A stretch of DNA of 64,000 bases from Streptomyces microflavus (lineage in GTDB: Bacteria > Actinomycetota > Actinomycetes > Streptomycetales > Streptomycetaceae), in the NCBI RefSeq assembly GCF_014650075.1, contig NZ_BMUG01000002.1, positions 186,001-250,000 of the forward strand, written 5' to 3'. This document shows, piece by piece, positions 7,756 to 16,167 of this stretch. Each line of letters begins with the position of its first letter. Position 1 is the first letter of the stretch. The notes under the pieces were generated by a model. The model was not told the origin of the DNA. It saw only the letters and a program-made list of their open reading frames with translations, and ran no database searches. The translations under genes were made by a program, and so were the position numbers.

Positions 7756-9504
7756 ATGGACAAGCTCGGGCCCGACGACCCGCACCGCATAGGTGCGTAC
7801 CGCCTCCTCGGCCGGCTCGGAGAGGGCGGCATGGGCCAGGTCTTCCTCGCCCGCTCCGACCGAGGCCGCACCGTCGCCCTCAAGCTCGTCCGCCGCGAGC
7901 TCGCCGAACAGCCCGAGTTCCGCGCCCGCTTCCGCCAGGAGGTCCGCGCCGCCCACCAGGTCGGCGGCGCCTGGACAGCCCCGGTCCTGGACTCCGACAC
8001 CGAGGCCCCGGTCCCCTGGGTCGCCACCGGCTACGTCGCCGGGCCCTCCCTCCACCGCGTCGTCTCCGGCCGCCCCGGCGCCCCGGTCGCGGAGTCGGGG
8101 GCGTACGGGCCGCTGCCGGTACGTTCCGTCCAGCTCCTCGGCTCCGGGCTCGCCCACGCCCTCCAGCACATCCACGGGGCCGGGCTCATCCACCGCGACC
8201 TGAAGCCGTCCAACGTGCTCCTCACCATCGACGGCCCCCGGGTCATCGACTTCGGCATCGCCCGCGCCCTGGAGTCCCTGGCCGACGGCGACCTGACCCG
8301 GACCGGCGCGATGATCGGCTCCCCCGGGTTCATGGCCCCGGAGCAGGTGCGCGGCGAGCGCGTGACCACCGCGTGCGATGTGTTCTGCCTGGGCTCCGTC
8401 CTCGCGTACGCCGCGTCCGGCCGCCTCCCGTTCGGCGCGGCCGAGAGCGGCGGGGTGCACGCCCTGATGTTCCGGATCACCCAGGAGGACCCGGACCTGA
8501 CCGGCGTCCCGGCGGAGCTGGCCGGGGTCGTCCGGGACTGCCTGGCCAAGGACCCGGCGGCCCGGCCCTCCCCCGACGAGATCCTGGCGCGGCTGGGCGA
8601 GGCGGAGGCCGACGAGCCCTGGCTCCCCGCCACCCTCATCGCCCAACTGGGCCGCCACGCCGTGGGGTTGCTCGACGCGGAGGACCCGGAGGGCCCGGAG
8701 CACCCGGCGGACACCCGGAACCCGCACCACCGGCAGCGGCACCCCGACACACCCCCCGCCGCCGTCCACGCCCAGCCCACCCAGGCGGCCCCCGCCACTC
8801 CCCCCGCGCCCCCGACCCCGCCCCCGTACGCCCGACAGCCGCAGCCCAGACATCCGCAGCCCCAGCCCTACCCCTCGTACAACCAGCCCCACCACCCCGG
8901 CCCGGCGTACAACACCCCTCTCCCACCCGCCTACTTCACCCAAGCCCCGGCCCCCGCCCCCGCGCGCCGGTCCGCCGGGGCGACCGTCGCTCTCGTCGCC
9001 GTCGCGATAGCCGTGGCGATAGGCGCGGGCGGTTCCGTGTACGCGTTCATGAACAACGAGGGGCGCGGTACGCACACCAACCCCGGCCCCTCCGCCTCGG
9101 GCGACGACAACGTCAACGGCAACGGGTCGGGGACCGACGACGAGAGCGCCGTCCCGGCCGACTACCTCGGCACCTGGACCGGCTCCATCCCCGGCGACCA
9201 GGGAGGCTCCTCCCGGAAGCTGGTCATCCGCCAGGGTGGCGTCGGCGACCAGGTCCTCTCCCTCATCGCCGAAGGCCCCCTGGCCCTGGGCGCCACGTAC
9301 CACTGCGAGTTCACCGCGCCCCTGGCCGCCCGCCCCGGCGACGGCGAACCGGTCCGCATCGGCCCCTCCACCGTCTCCGTGGGCCGCCCGGCCGCCTCCT
9401 GCTCCCCCGGGAAGCCCACCGAGCTGACCCTCCTTCCGGACGGCACCCTGCGGAGGGCGGCGCCCGGTTCGGGCGAGAGCCTGATCTACACCAAGTCGGA
9501 TTGA
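7756..9504 (+). CDS. Membrane Ser/Thr protein kinase (PknB-type)
   Basis: 582 residues from the ATG at 7756, preceded by GGGAGGAA; earlier in-frame codons translate the repeats. The kinase domain (about 1-285) has the Gly loop GEGGMGQV, the catalytic lysine in VALKLV, the catalytic loop HRDLKPSN, DFGIAR and an APEQ motif. A Pro/Gln/His-rich juxtamembrane linker (about 310-400) leads to a single membrane helix (TVALVAVAIAVAIGAGG). The extracellular part (about 435-582) is a beta-rich domain with two cysteines. It phosphorylates Ser/Thr in unknown targets. Its 3' end overlaps the convergent MFS gene by 19 bp. Confidence 0.93.
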   Translation: MDKLGPDDPHRIGAYRLLGRLGEGGMGQVFLARSDRGRTVALKLVRRELAEQPEFRARFRQEVRAAHQVGGAWTAPVLDSDTEAPVPWVATGYVAGPSLHRVVSGRPGAPVAESGAYGPLPVRSVQLLGSGLAHALQHIHGAGLIHRDLKPSNVLLTIDGPRVIDFGIARALESLADGDLTRTGAMIGSPGFMAPEQVRGERVTTACDVFCLGSVLAYAASGRLPFGAAESGGVHALMFRITQEDPDLTGVPAELAGVVRDCLAKDPAARPSPDEILARLGEAEADEPWLPATLIAQLGRHAVGLLDAEDPEGPEHPADTRNPHHRQRHPDTPPAAVHAQPTQAAPATPPAPPTPPPYARQPQPRHPQPQPYPSYNQPHHPGPAYNTPLPPAYFTQAPAPAPARRSAGATVALVAVAIAVAIGAGGSVYAFMNNEGRGTHTNPGPSASGDDNVNGNGSGTDDESAVPADYLGTWTGSIPGDQGGSSRKLVIRQGGVGDQVLSLIAEGPLALGATYHCEFTAPLAARPGDGEPVRIGPSTVSVGRPAASCSPGKPTELTLLPDGTLRRAAPGSGESLIYTKSD

Positions 9505-10742
9505 GGTGACGGCACTTCGGCCACCGGCGGGGCCGTCCGCCGCCGCAGCGCCCCCGTGATCAGCGCCGCACCTCCCAGCAGCACCAGCACCACGATCATC
9601 GCCGCCCGCAGCCCCACGTGGTCGGCCAGGAAACCCAGCGAGGGCGGGCCGACCAGGAAAGCCGCGTAGCCCGCCGTGGAGACGGCCGCGACCCGGGCCG
9701 AGGCGTCCCGCACCCCCTCGCCCTCCCCCGCCGCCGCCGAGACCGTGACCGGGAACCCCAGCGAGGCGCCGAGCCCCCACAGCACGACCGCCGCCCCGGC
9801 GAGCAGCGCGCTGGACGAGAAGACCACCAGCGCCACGCCCACCGCCGCCACGAGCGCGCTCGCCCGGACCACGGCCGCAGGCCCGTAGCGCACGAGCAGG
9901 GGCCCGCCCGCGAACCGGCCCGTCGTCATCGCGACGGCGAACAGCATGAACGTCAGCGAACCGGCCGTCGCGCTCGTCCCGTGACCGTCCACCATCAGCA
10001 GCGGCAGCCAGTCGTTGGCGGAGCCCTCCGCGAACGCCATGGCCAGCACGATCAGCCCGATCAGCACCAGCCGCCGGTCGCTCCAGACCGCCAGCTGCGC
10101 CCGCAGCCCACCGCCCCCGGCAGCCACACCACCCCCGGACGCCGCGTCCTCGCGCCCCGTGCCCGCCGGAACCGCCCGTACGGTCCACACCGCCGCCGCC
10201 GCGACGGCGACGGCCACCGCCGCCAGGTGCCAGCCGACCGGGAACCGTACCGCCGTCAGCCCCATCCCCAGCAGCGCGCCGACCACCGTCCCGAGGCTGA
10301 AGCAGCCGTGCAGCACCGGCAGGACCGGGCGCCCCAACGTCCGCTCCACGGCGGCGCCCTCGATGTTGAAGGCCACCTCCGCGAGCCCCATGCCGGCCCC
10401 GAACAGCGCCAGACCGCCGAAGACCCCGCCGGACACCTCCAGCGCCGCGCCCCCGGCGATCACCAGCAGCCCGGCGACGAGCAGCCCCGCACCGGCCGCG
10501 ATCACCGGCCGCCCGCCGCGCTTGCGCACAAGACCCCCGGAGACCAGCACACCCGCCATGGAGCCGATGGAAAGCCCGAACAGCACCAGGCCCATGGACC
10601 CCGTGGACACGTCCAGCGCGTCCCGTACGGCGGGGGTCCTGGCCACCCAGGAGGCCATGCTCACCCCGGTGGCGAGCATGAAGAGGAAGAGCGCGGCGCG
10701 CCAGCGGCGGGTGCGGGCGTCCATGTCCGGCATGACCTTCAT
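9486..10742 (-). CDS. MFS transporter
   Basis: 418 residues with about 12 hydrophobic segments and a Gly/Ala-rich composition. The cytoplasmic loop with RKRGGRP between TM2 and TM3 fits the major facilitator superfamily. It resembles 12-TM sugar or drug efflux carriers, but no substrate can be inferred. Three in-frame Met codons (10742, 10733 and one more) compete as starts. Tandem palindromes at 10786-10820 lie upstream. The last 19 bp overlap the kinase gene tail to tail. Confidence 0.88.
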   Translation of the reverse strand: MKVMPDMDARTRRWRAALFLFMLATGVSMASWVARTPAVRDALDVSTGSMGLVLFGLSIGSMAGVLVSGGLVRKRGGRPVIAAGAGLLVAGLLVIAGGAALEVSGGVFGGLALFGAGMGLAEVAFNIEGAAVERTLGRPVLPVLHGCFSLGTVVGALLGMGLTAVRFPVGWHLAAVAVAVAAAAVWTVRAVPAGTGREDAASGGGVAAGGGGLRAQLAVWSDRRLVLIGLIVLAMAFAEGSANDWLPLLMVDGHGTSATAGSLTFMLFAVAMTTGRFAGGPLLVRYGPAAVVRASALVAAVGVALVVFSSSALLAGAAVVLWGLGASLGFPVTVSAAAGEGEGVRDASARVAAVSTAGYAAFLVGPPSLGFLADHVGLRAAMIVVLVLLGGAALITGALRRRTAPPVAEVPSPQSDLV

Positions 10743-10785
10743 GAGCAGGGTGCCTCGGCAGACAGGAGAGGGCGGGAGGTACGGA

Positions 10786-10820
10786 GCGTACGATCGTACG
10801 CCTGAAGCGTACGTTCGTAC
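10786..10820. promoter_or_regulatory. Two tandem palindromes upstream of the MFS gene
   Basis: A perfect 16-bp palindrome GCGTACGATCGTACGC (10786-10801) is followed by GTACGTTCGTAC (10809-10820). Both contain GTACG-N2-CGTAC, and their centres are 21 bp apart, two helical turns. This looks like a dimeric-repressor (TetR-type) operator pair. Confidence 0.7.
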
Positions 10821-10975
10821 ACACCTCGCTGCACGACCCGCTTCGGGCCGAGGCCTCCACCGAAGCCCCGGAACCGCCCGCCCTCCGCGCGCGTCCCCGG
10901 ACCCGTACCTCCACCTACCCCTTCACCCCCGCCATCGCCACCGTCGCCCTTCACCGCACCGGCCGGAGAGCTCCC

Positions 10976-11656
10976 GTGTCCGTTCTGTCGCTGCAGTCCC
11001 CTTCCGCCACCGGCTTCTTCGTGTGGTCGCTGCTGGGCGTCCTCTTCGCCGCCGTACCCCTCATCGCCTGGAGCCGCATCGCCCGCACCCGTGGCGTGGG
11101 CTACGCGACCGCGTCCGTCCTGTTCGCCGCCGGAGGGCTGCTGGTGGCGATCCAGCACGGTGGGGTGCCCGCCGTCCCCCGGGCGGACGCCCACCTCCTC
11201 TTCACCGTCGCGACACCCCTCCTGCTCGTCCTCGGCGTCCGTCTGGAGAAGGGGCAGAAGGGGCACGCGAGCGAGGCGTGGGGCAGGCGGCGCAGTACGG
11301 CGGTCGGCGTTCTCGGCACGCAGTTCGTACTGACCCTGGCCGCTTCCGCCCTCTACTTCCTCATGGGCGCCGGAGCCTCCGTACCACCCGCCACCGTCGT
11401 TCCCGATCTGCCGCCGGGCCTCATCGTGCTTTCCGAGGGCTCCAGTTGCGGATCGTCCAGTTGCGCCCGCTCGGTGACCGTCGGCAGTCGGGACGGGCTC
11501 ACCCCCGCCGAGATCGTCCGCAAACTGGACCGCCCCTCGGGCTGGACCTGCCGGCCGAACGGCTGGCTGCTGGACCGACGGTCCCGCTGCGTCGGAGTGA
11601 CCGAAACCAACGGGAAAGTGCAGCTCAACGTCACCCTCAGCGACCTCATTCCCTAA
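10976..11656 (+). CDS. Integral membrane protein, unknown function
   Basis: 226 residues from a GTG with GGAGAG upstream. Four hydrophobic segments are visible: GFFVWSLLGVLFAAVPLIAW, a stretch near residue 45, LLFTVATPLLLVLGV and VLGTQFVLTLAASALYFLMG. A C-terminal soluble part of about 90 residues holds four cysteines (SSCGSSSC, WTC, SRC), likely disulfide-bonded outside the cell. No family is recognised. It stands alone between the MFS transporter and the DUF6879 gene. Confidence 0.7.
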   Translation: MSVLSLQSPSATGFFVWSLLGVLFAAVPLIAWSRIARTRGVGYATASVLFAAGGLLVAIQHGGVPAVPRADAHLLFTVATPLLLVLGVRLEKGQKGHASEAWGRRRSTAVGVLGTQFVLTLAASALYFLMGAGASVPPATVVPDLPPGLIVLSEGSSCGSSSCARSVTVGSRDGLTPAEIVRKLDRPSGWTCRPNGWLLDRRSRCVGVTETNGKVQLNVTLSDLIP

Positions 11657-11722
11657 CCGCACCCCTCGCCCCGCGCTCCATGCTGCGAACCGGCGCCGTG
11701 CCCGGAGTCCCGAGGTCAGAGG

Positions 11723-12247
11723 TCAGAGGTCGAGATCCTTCACGTACTCCTCGAAGGCAACCGACTCCTCCACCGCGATCCGCCGGTATTCGAGGAAGGG
11801 ACCGACGTCACCGTCGAACACCTCTCGGCTGATCTGGCGACCGTCGGAGTGGTAGTTCATGAGAACCACTTCGGAGCGGTCGAACAGCCAAAAATCCTGG
11901 GCTCCCTCAAGAAGGTTCGGCCGGTCCGTCACGTCGAGAATGCGGATCTCTTCACCGGCCGACGAGTGAGCCCTGTAGTAATGGTGAAGCTCGAACCGCA
12001 GGTAGTCGGAGAGCGGACGGGTCAGCACATGAACTCGCCCCTGGCTCCGCCCCTGCGCGACTTGCCGGCGCAGCCGGTCGGTGTACTCGTTCGACACGGT
12101 CACCGGATCAATGCGAGCACCGCCCTTGAACGCCTCGAACTCCTCCGCCTCCTGGGGCATGAGGTACTGCGGCAGGGTCTCCAGACGCCAGGCTTCCCGC
12201 TGGAACCGCTCAAAGCGAGCAGCCCACTCCTCACCGGCCAAGAGCAC
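11723..12247 (-). CDS. DUF6879 family protein
   Basis: 174 residues from a GTG preceded by GGGAGG. It carries the family pattern: an N-terminal aromatic/Arg motif (FERFQREAWRLETLP), GRVHVLTRPLSDYLRFEL in the middle, and an acidic aromatic C-terminus (YRRIAVEESVAFEEY). In actinomycetes these proteins often lie beside Scr1-type regulators and DUF397 proteins; such a pair occurs 4 kb away rather than adjacent. The function is unknown. Confidence 0.8.
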   Translation of the reverse strand: MLLAGEEWAARFERFQREAWRLETLPQYLMPQEAEEFEAFKGGARIDPVTVSNEYTDRLRRQVAQGRSQGRVHVLTRPLSDYLRFELHHYYRAHSSAGEEIRILDVTDRPNLLEGAQDFWLFDRSEVVLMNYHSDGRQISREVFDGDVGPFLEYRRIAVEESVAFEEYVKDLDL

Positions 12248-12440
12248 GAACGGCCTCCCTCAACGTCTCCTCCGGGATCTCCACAAGCCCCTACCCCTCA
12301 GACTCCTCGCAGGCATCGCGCCCGTCACTCACGACGGTACGAGCGAGGCACCTGGGCCGTCCATGCGGGAATCCCGAGATGCCCCCGCGCTCTATGCTGC
12401 GAGATGCGAAGAGGGACCAGGCCGAACAAGGAGGCGCCGG

Positions 12441-12983
12441 GTGGCGACAGGGCGCACCGACCCCGACCGGCGGGACCGCATCATCGACGCGGCGCTCGAC
12501 CTCATCGCCGACGAGGGCGTCGCGGGCATCTCGCACCGCAAGGTGGCCGCTCGCGCCGGGGTTCCGCTCGGCTCGATGACGTACCACTTCGCGAGCATGG
12601 ACGAGCTGCTCCACGAGGCGTTCACCCGGTTCTCCGGCACGATCGTCGCCGTCTTCGAGGACCGCCTCGGCGCGGCCGCCACCCCCGACGAGGCCCGCGA
12701 AGCCGTCGCCGACCTCGTTCACCACCTCTCCGGCGGCAACCAGCGCGAGCTGATCCTCACCCACGAGCTCTACACCCTCGCCGCCCGCAAACCGGCCTAC
12801 CGCGAGCTCACCCGGGAGTGGATGAGCCGCAGCCGACGAGCCCTCGAATGGCACTTCGACGCCGCCACCGCCCGCCAGCTCGACGCGCTCATCGAGGGGC
12901 TGTCCATCCACCGCGCCCTGGAGACCGAGCCGCACGACCGCGCCCTGACGGTCGAGGCGATCGCCCGGATCACCACTCCGTGA
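12441..12983 (+). CDS. TetR-family transcriptional regulator
   Basis: 180 residues from a GTG with a near-perfect AAGGAGG site. The N-terminal helix-turn-helix contains ISHRKVAARAGVPLGSMTYH and the ligand-binding part is helical. It precedes, with a 115-nt gap, the small peptide and PIMT-like methyltransferase genes on the same strand, and might control them or itself. It is also the only TetR gene near the GTACG-N2-CGTAC sites at 10786-10820. Both links are inference. Confidence 0.9.
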   Translation: MATGRTDPDRRDRIIDAALDLIADEGVAGISHRKVAARAGVPLGSMTYHFASMDELLHEAFTRFSGTIVAVFEDRLGAAATPDEAREAVADLVHHLSGGNQRELILTHELYTLAARKPAYRELTREWMSRSRRALEWHFDAATARQLDALIEGLSIHRALETEPHDRALTVEAIARITTP

Positions 12984-13098
12984 GTGAATGAGCCACCAGT
13001 AACGAGTGGTTTCGGTCAATTGGACCGATTACGCCCGGAGGATGCGACCCGCACGGGACGATAGGACGTCCGCGTTCGCGCCTGCCTCGGAGGTAGCC

Positions 13099-13212
13099 AT
13101 GGGCACGCACGGCAAGCCGACACCGGACCCCTCGCAGGGCAAGCCGCCGCCCGGCAACTCGGACGGGCAGGTCCCGCCCACTCCCCCGCCCACCGGCACC
13201 CGCCGGAAGTAG
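13099..13212 (+). CDS. 37-residue Pro/Gly-rich peptide, possible methyltransferase substrate
   Basis: An ATG with a CGGAGG ribosome site opens a 37-codon frame: hydrophilic, with six Gly, eleven Pro, two Asp (DPS, SDGQ), one Asn (GNSDGQ) and a basic end (TRRK). There is no signal peptide, Cys or Trp. The stop is only 5 nt before a PIMT-like methyltransferase. Such methyltransferases act on Asp/isoAsp in peptides, and DG/NS sequences favour aspartimide, so a substrate role is conceivable. No peptide family is recognised. Confidence 0.55.
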   Translation: MGTHGKPTPDPSQGKPPPGNSDGQVPPTPPPTGTRRK

Positions 13213-13217
13213 CCCAC

Positions 13218-14348
13218 GTGTTGGAAGAGCGCCGCCTCGGTCTGCTGTCCGCGATGACTGACGGGGGCCTGTGGCCTGCGGACTCACCCTGGGTCCGCAG
13301 GGCCGTGGAGTCGACGCCCCGGGACCGCTTCGCCCCCGACACCGTCTGGGCCTGGACAGGTGGTGAGCGGTACCGGGCGGTGAACCGGGCCGAGGCGCCG
13401 GAAGCGTGGGCCTCCGAGGTCTACCCCGATCCGTACGGTTCCACCGTCACCCAGGTCACCGACTCCATGCCGACGTCCAGCATCTCGTGTGCGGCCATCG
13501 TGGCCACCATGCTGGACTCACTCGTCCTGGAGCCCGGACACCGGGTGCTCGAACTCGGCACAGGATCCGGCTGGAACGCCGCTCTGCTCGCCGAGCGCAC
13601 CGGCCAGGGCCATGTCACCAGCGTCGAGATCGACGCCGGACTCGCCGCCCACGCCCGCCGACGCGTCGAGGCGGCCGGCCACCGGGTCCGGGTCATCACC
13701 GGTGACGGCGATGCCGAGTCGGTGGAGCATGCGGCCTTCGACCGGGTCATCTCCACCTACGCCGTCGAACACGTGCCGTGGACGTGGGTGGAGCGGACAC
13801 GGCCGGGCGGCCGGATCGTCACCCCCTGGGGGCACACGGGGTGCGTCGCGCTCACCGTGGCACAGGACGGCGCGTCGGCGACCGGCTGGATGCAGGCGCC
13901 CGCCCGCTTCATGCCCACCCGGCGATCGGGACACCCGCTCTCGCCCTTCGAACGCGTACGGGACGGGGGCACCGGCGTACCGACCGCGTTCTCCCGCCCC
14001 GTGCAGGCGTTGTCCCACCCCGATGTGCTGTTCGCACTGCGCGTGTTGCTGCCCGACGTGCACATCGACACCCAAGTCGCCGGCACCGGCGGGCAGCTGA
14101 CCGCCTGGCTCAGCGACGGCCGCTCCTCCTGGGCCGTCCTCGAACAGGTGGGCAACGCCGTGAACGCACACGGTGGCGGTGGACGCGACCTGGCCGACGA
14201 GGTCAGCCGGGCCTGGGCCGTGTGGGAGGAGCGCGGGTCACCCGGCATGTACGACTTCGGGCTCCACATCACCCCCGACGCCCACCACGTCTTCACTGGC
14301 GACGACCCGCACGGCCCTCGCTGGCAACCGCTGGTTGCTGCCCCTTGA
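13218..14348 (+). CDS. PIMT-like SAM-dependent methyltransferase
   Basis: 376 residues from a GTG. The N-terminal part (TPRDRFAPDTVW) and the SAM-binding motif VLELGTGSGWNAALLAE match protein-L-isoaspartate O-methyltransferases, as does the Thr/Ser motif SMPTSSIS before it. At 376 residues it is longer than housekeeping PIMTs (about 210-230), with a C-terminal extension as in methyltransferases of RiPP and ATP-grasp peptide systems. No ATP-grasp, lanthipeptide synthetase or protease gene is adjacent. It is tightly linked to the 37-aa peptide, suggesting co-translation. Confidence 0.85.
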   Translation: MLEERRLGLLSAMTDGGLWPADSPWVRRAVESTPRDRFAPDTVWAWTGGERYRAVNRAEAPEAWASEVYPDPYGSTVTQVTDSMPTSSISCAAIVATMLDSLVLEPGHRVLELGTGSGWNAALLAERTGQGHVTSVEIDAGLAAHARRRVEAAGHRVRVITGDGDAESVEHAAFDRVISTYAVEHVPWTWVERTRPGGRIVTPWGHTGCVALTVAQDGASATGWMQAPARFMPTRRSGHPLSPFERVRDGGTGVPTAFSRPVQALSHPDVLFALRVLLPDVHIDTQVAGTGGQLTAWLSDGRSSWAVLEQVGNAVNAHGGGGRDLADEVSRAWAVWEERGSPGMYDFGLHITPDAHHVFTGDDPHGPRWQPLVAAP

Positions 14349-14355
14349 GGCCTGG

Positions 14356-14826
14356 TCACAGCGGCCCCAGCACCTCTCCGGGCGCGGCTGACAGCTCCAG
14401 GGTTTCGAGTACGGCGAGCAGTTGGCGTTCCTCGTAGCGGAAGTGGTTCTCCATGAGCGCGGCGATGCCTTCGAGGTGCCGGTCGAGCTCCTCGGGTGAC
14501 GCGGCCCGGTCGACCGCGGCGCTCAGGCCGCCGAGCAGGTGGGCGATCATCGAGTGGTCCTGCTCCAGCGAGCGCAGCACCGGGCGCAGTTCCGGATGCG
14601 CCGCCGCGATGGCCGGGAACAGGGTGCGGTCCTCGCCCTGGTGGTGGCTGTCGAGGGCCGCACAGAAGCCGTGGCAGTACAGCAGCAGTTCGCGGGTGGC
14701 CGACTCCCCGGGGATGCCCTCGCCGAGGGCGGCGCGGGTCACGTCCAGCGCTTCCCGCAGCCGGTGGTGCACCCGGCGGAGTTCCTGGCTCCAGGCGACG
14801 AGCCTGGTCGTCTCGCGCTCAGTCAC
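14356..14826 (-). CDS. Hemerythrin domain-containing protein
   Basis: 156 residues, four-helix type. Candidate iron ligands are ordered as expected: RVHHRL early, YCHGF and DSHHQGEDRTLFP in the middle, LEQDHSMIAHL, then MENHFRYEE near the C-terminus. Hemerythrin-like proteins bind O2, NO or act in redox sensing. It is convergent with the methyltransferase gene (7 nt apart) and unrelated to it by visible context. Confidence 0.9.
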   Translation of the reverse strand: MTERETTRLVAWSQELRRVHHRLREALDVTRAALGEGIPGESATRELLLYCHGFCAALDSHHQGEDRTLFPAIAAAHPELRPVLRSLEQDHSMIAHLLGGLSAAVDRAASPEELDRHLEGIAALMENHFRYEERQLLAVLETLELSAAPGEVLGPL

Positions 14827-14951
14827 GCGAGAGCGAAGGGTGCGACGCGTTCATCGTCGGCCTCCTTCGGTCCGGCGCCTCCATGCCTGACACGGTCTGC
14901 CACCGGCACGCGACGCGCCCCAACTCTAGCCCGCCTGCCGGGAAACACGGT

Positions 14952-14969
14952 TGCGGGAGCGCTCCCGCA
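14952..14969. promoter_or_regulatory. 18-bp palindrome with LacI-type core upstream of GNAT gene
   Basis: TGCGGGAGCGCTCCCGCA is a perfect palindrome ending 18 nt before the start codon. The core GGGAGCGCTCCC matches operators of Streptomyces LacI-family sugar regulators such as CebR. Confidence 0.65.
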
Positions 14970-14987
14970 CCCCCAAGGATCGGCGCC

Positions 14988-15626
14988 ATGACTCGACCCG
15001 CCGGGATACTGCGCCCGTACCGCCCCGAGGACCGCGACGCCCTCTTCGACATCTGCGTACGCACCGGGCACGAAGGCGGCGACTCCCGCCACCTCTACCC
15101 GGACCCGGACCTCCTGCCGAACATCTTCGCCGCGCCCTACGCCGTCCTCGAACCGGAGCTCGCCTTCGTCGTGGAGGACGAGGGGCGGGCCGTCGGCTAC
15201 ATCCTCGGTACGGCGGACACCGCGTCCTTCGTCGCCCGCTACCGCACCGAGTGGCTCCCGGGCCTGACCGGCCGCTACCCCGCCCCCGTACAGCCACAGG
15301 ACCCGGCCACCCCGGCCGAGATGATGACCGGGCTCATGCACGACCCGGAGCGGATGATGCTGCCGGAGCTGGACGGCTATCCGGCCCACCTCCACATCGA
15401 CCTGCTGCCCAGCCACCAGCGGTACGGGTACGGGCGGGCGCTCATGGAGACCTTCCTCGACGCGCTCCACGCCCGGGGCGTTCCGGCGGTCCACCTCTCC
15501 ATGGCCACCAGCAACACCCCGGCCCGCGCCTTCTACGACCGTGTCGGCTTCCACGAGATCGCCGTCCCGGACCCCGGGCCCGTCACCTATCTCGGCCGGA
15601 GTACAGCAGCGACTCCGCCGCGTTGA
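14988..15626 (+). CDS. GNAT acetyltransferase, OGA HAT-like
   Basis: 212 residues from ATG with AAGGAT upstream. The GNAT fold is shown by ILRPYRPEDRDALFDICVRT at the start and an acetyl-CoA loop QRYGYGRAL. It closely resembles, from memory, the bacterial acetyltransferases related to the C-terminal domain of human O-GlcNAcase (HLYPDPDLLPNIF, YILGTADTASF, EWLPGL, SNTPARAFYDRVGFHEI). The substrate is unknown. A LacI-type palindrome in the leader suggests sugar-responsive control. The 3' end overlaps the next, convergent gene by 44 bp. Confidence 0.88.
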   Translation: MTRPAGILRPYRPEDRDALFDICVRTGHEGGDSRHLYPDPDLLPNIFAAPYAVLEPELAFVVEDEGRAVGYILGTADTASFVARYRTEWLPGLTGRYPAPVQPQDPATPAEMMTGLMHDPERMMLPELDGYPAHLHIDLLPSHQRYGYGRALMETFLDALHARGVPAVHLSMATSNTPARAFYDRVGFHEIAVPDPGPVTYLGRSTAATPPR

Positions 15627-16011
15627 TCAGGATCAGCGTGTGGACGAAGCGGTCCGGAGCCGTCGGCGGGTACCGCCACGACAGCGGCCAGGTCCTGCCC
15701 TCCAGCGCCGGGACGGGTACGTAACTCACCCGGCTCCTCGTCGCGTTCAGGATCGTCACCTCGCGCGGCCAGCACCGGTGCGCCGTCGAGCCCGGCGGTA
15801 CGAAGAAGTAGACCCCGCGCCGGCCGTTCGCCTCCGCCACCACCGGGCCGGGCTCTCCCCCGACGAGTTCCTCCATCAGGTCGGCCAGCCGGCGCCCGGC
15901 GTCACCGTCGACGCGGACGGCGTCGAATTGCACGCCCGCCTTGCGGAGTTGGAATCCGGAAACCGGAAGCCACTCGATATTCCGCTCACACTCATCATTC
16001 AGCGCATTCAC
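15583..16011 (-). CDS. Hypothetical protein, weak primase/polymerase-like resemblance
   Basis: 142 residues. Motifs such as VQFDAVRVDGDAGRR, GPVVAEANGRRGVYFFVPPGS and VSYVPVPALEG resemble the short actinobacterial proteins related to the N-terminal part of bifunctional primase/polymerase domains, but no catalytic triad is obvious. It is divergent from the Scr1-type regulator and overlaps the GNAT gene tail to tail. A function cannot be assigned. Confidence 0.6.
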   Translation of the reverse strand: MNALNDECERNIEWLPVSGFQLRKAGVQFDAVRVDGDAGRRLADLMEELVGGEPGPVVAEANGRRGVYFFVPPGSTAHRCWPREVTILNATRSRVSYVPVPALEGRTWPLSWRYPPTAPDRFVHTLILINAAESLLYSGRDR

Positions 16012-16131
16012 AGGACGAGTGTGGCGCGCATCACCTAGCGTTCTCTACGACTGGCGAGGGGCGTCGCACACCCGTTGACCTGCGCGAACTTCGCTGTTGG
16101 GCAGTTGATTCCAGCCACATCGCGTAGTGAC

Positions 16132-16151
16132 CGGTTGAGTTCGGTTGAGTC
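16132..16151 (+). promoter_or_regulatory. 10-bp direct repeat before the Scr1-type regulator
   Basis: CGGTTGAGTT is followed directly by CGGTTGAGTC, one helical turn apart, 17 bp before the start codon. Possibly an autoregulatory site. Confidence 0.45.
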
Positions 16152-16167
16152 GAAAAGAGATCACCTC

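Noticed and set aside
6796-10914. Very long open frame on the minus strand (1372 codons)
   Set aside because: It runs antisense to the MarR, kinase and MFS genes and has the Arg/Gly/Ala-rich composition of a high-GC shadow frame. The genes on the opposite strand have clear domains.
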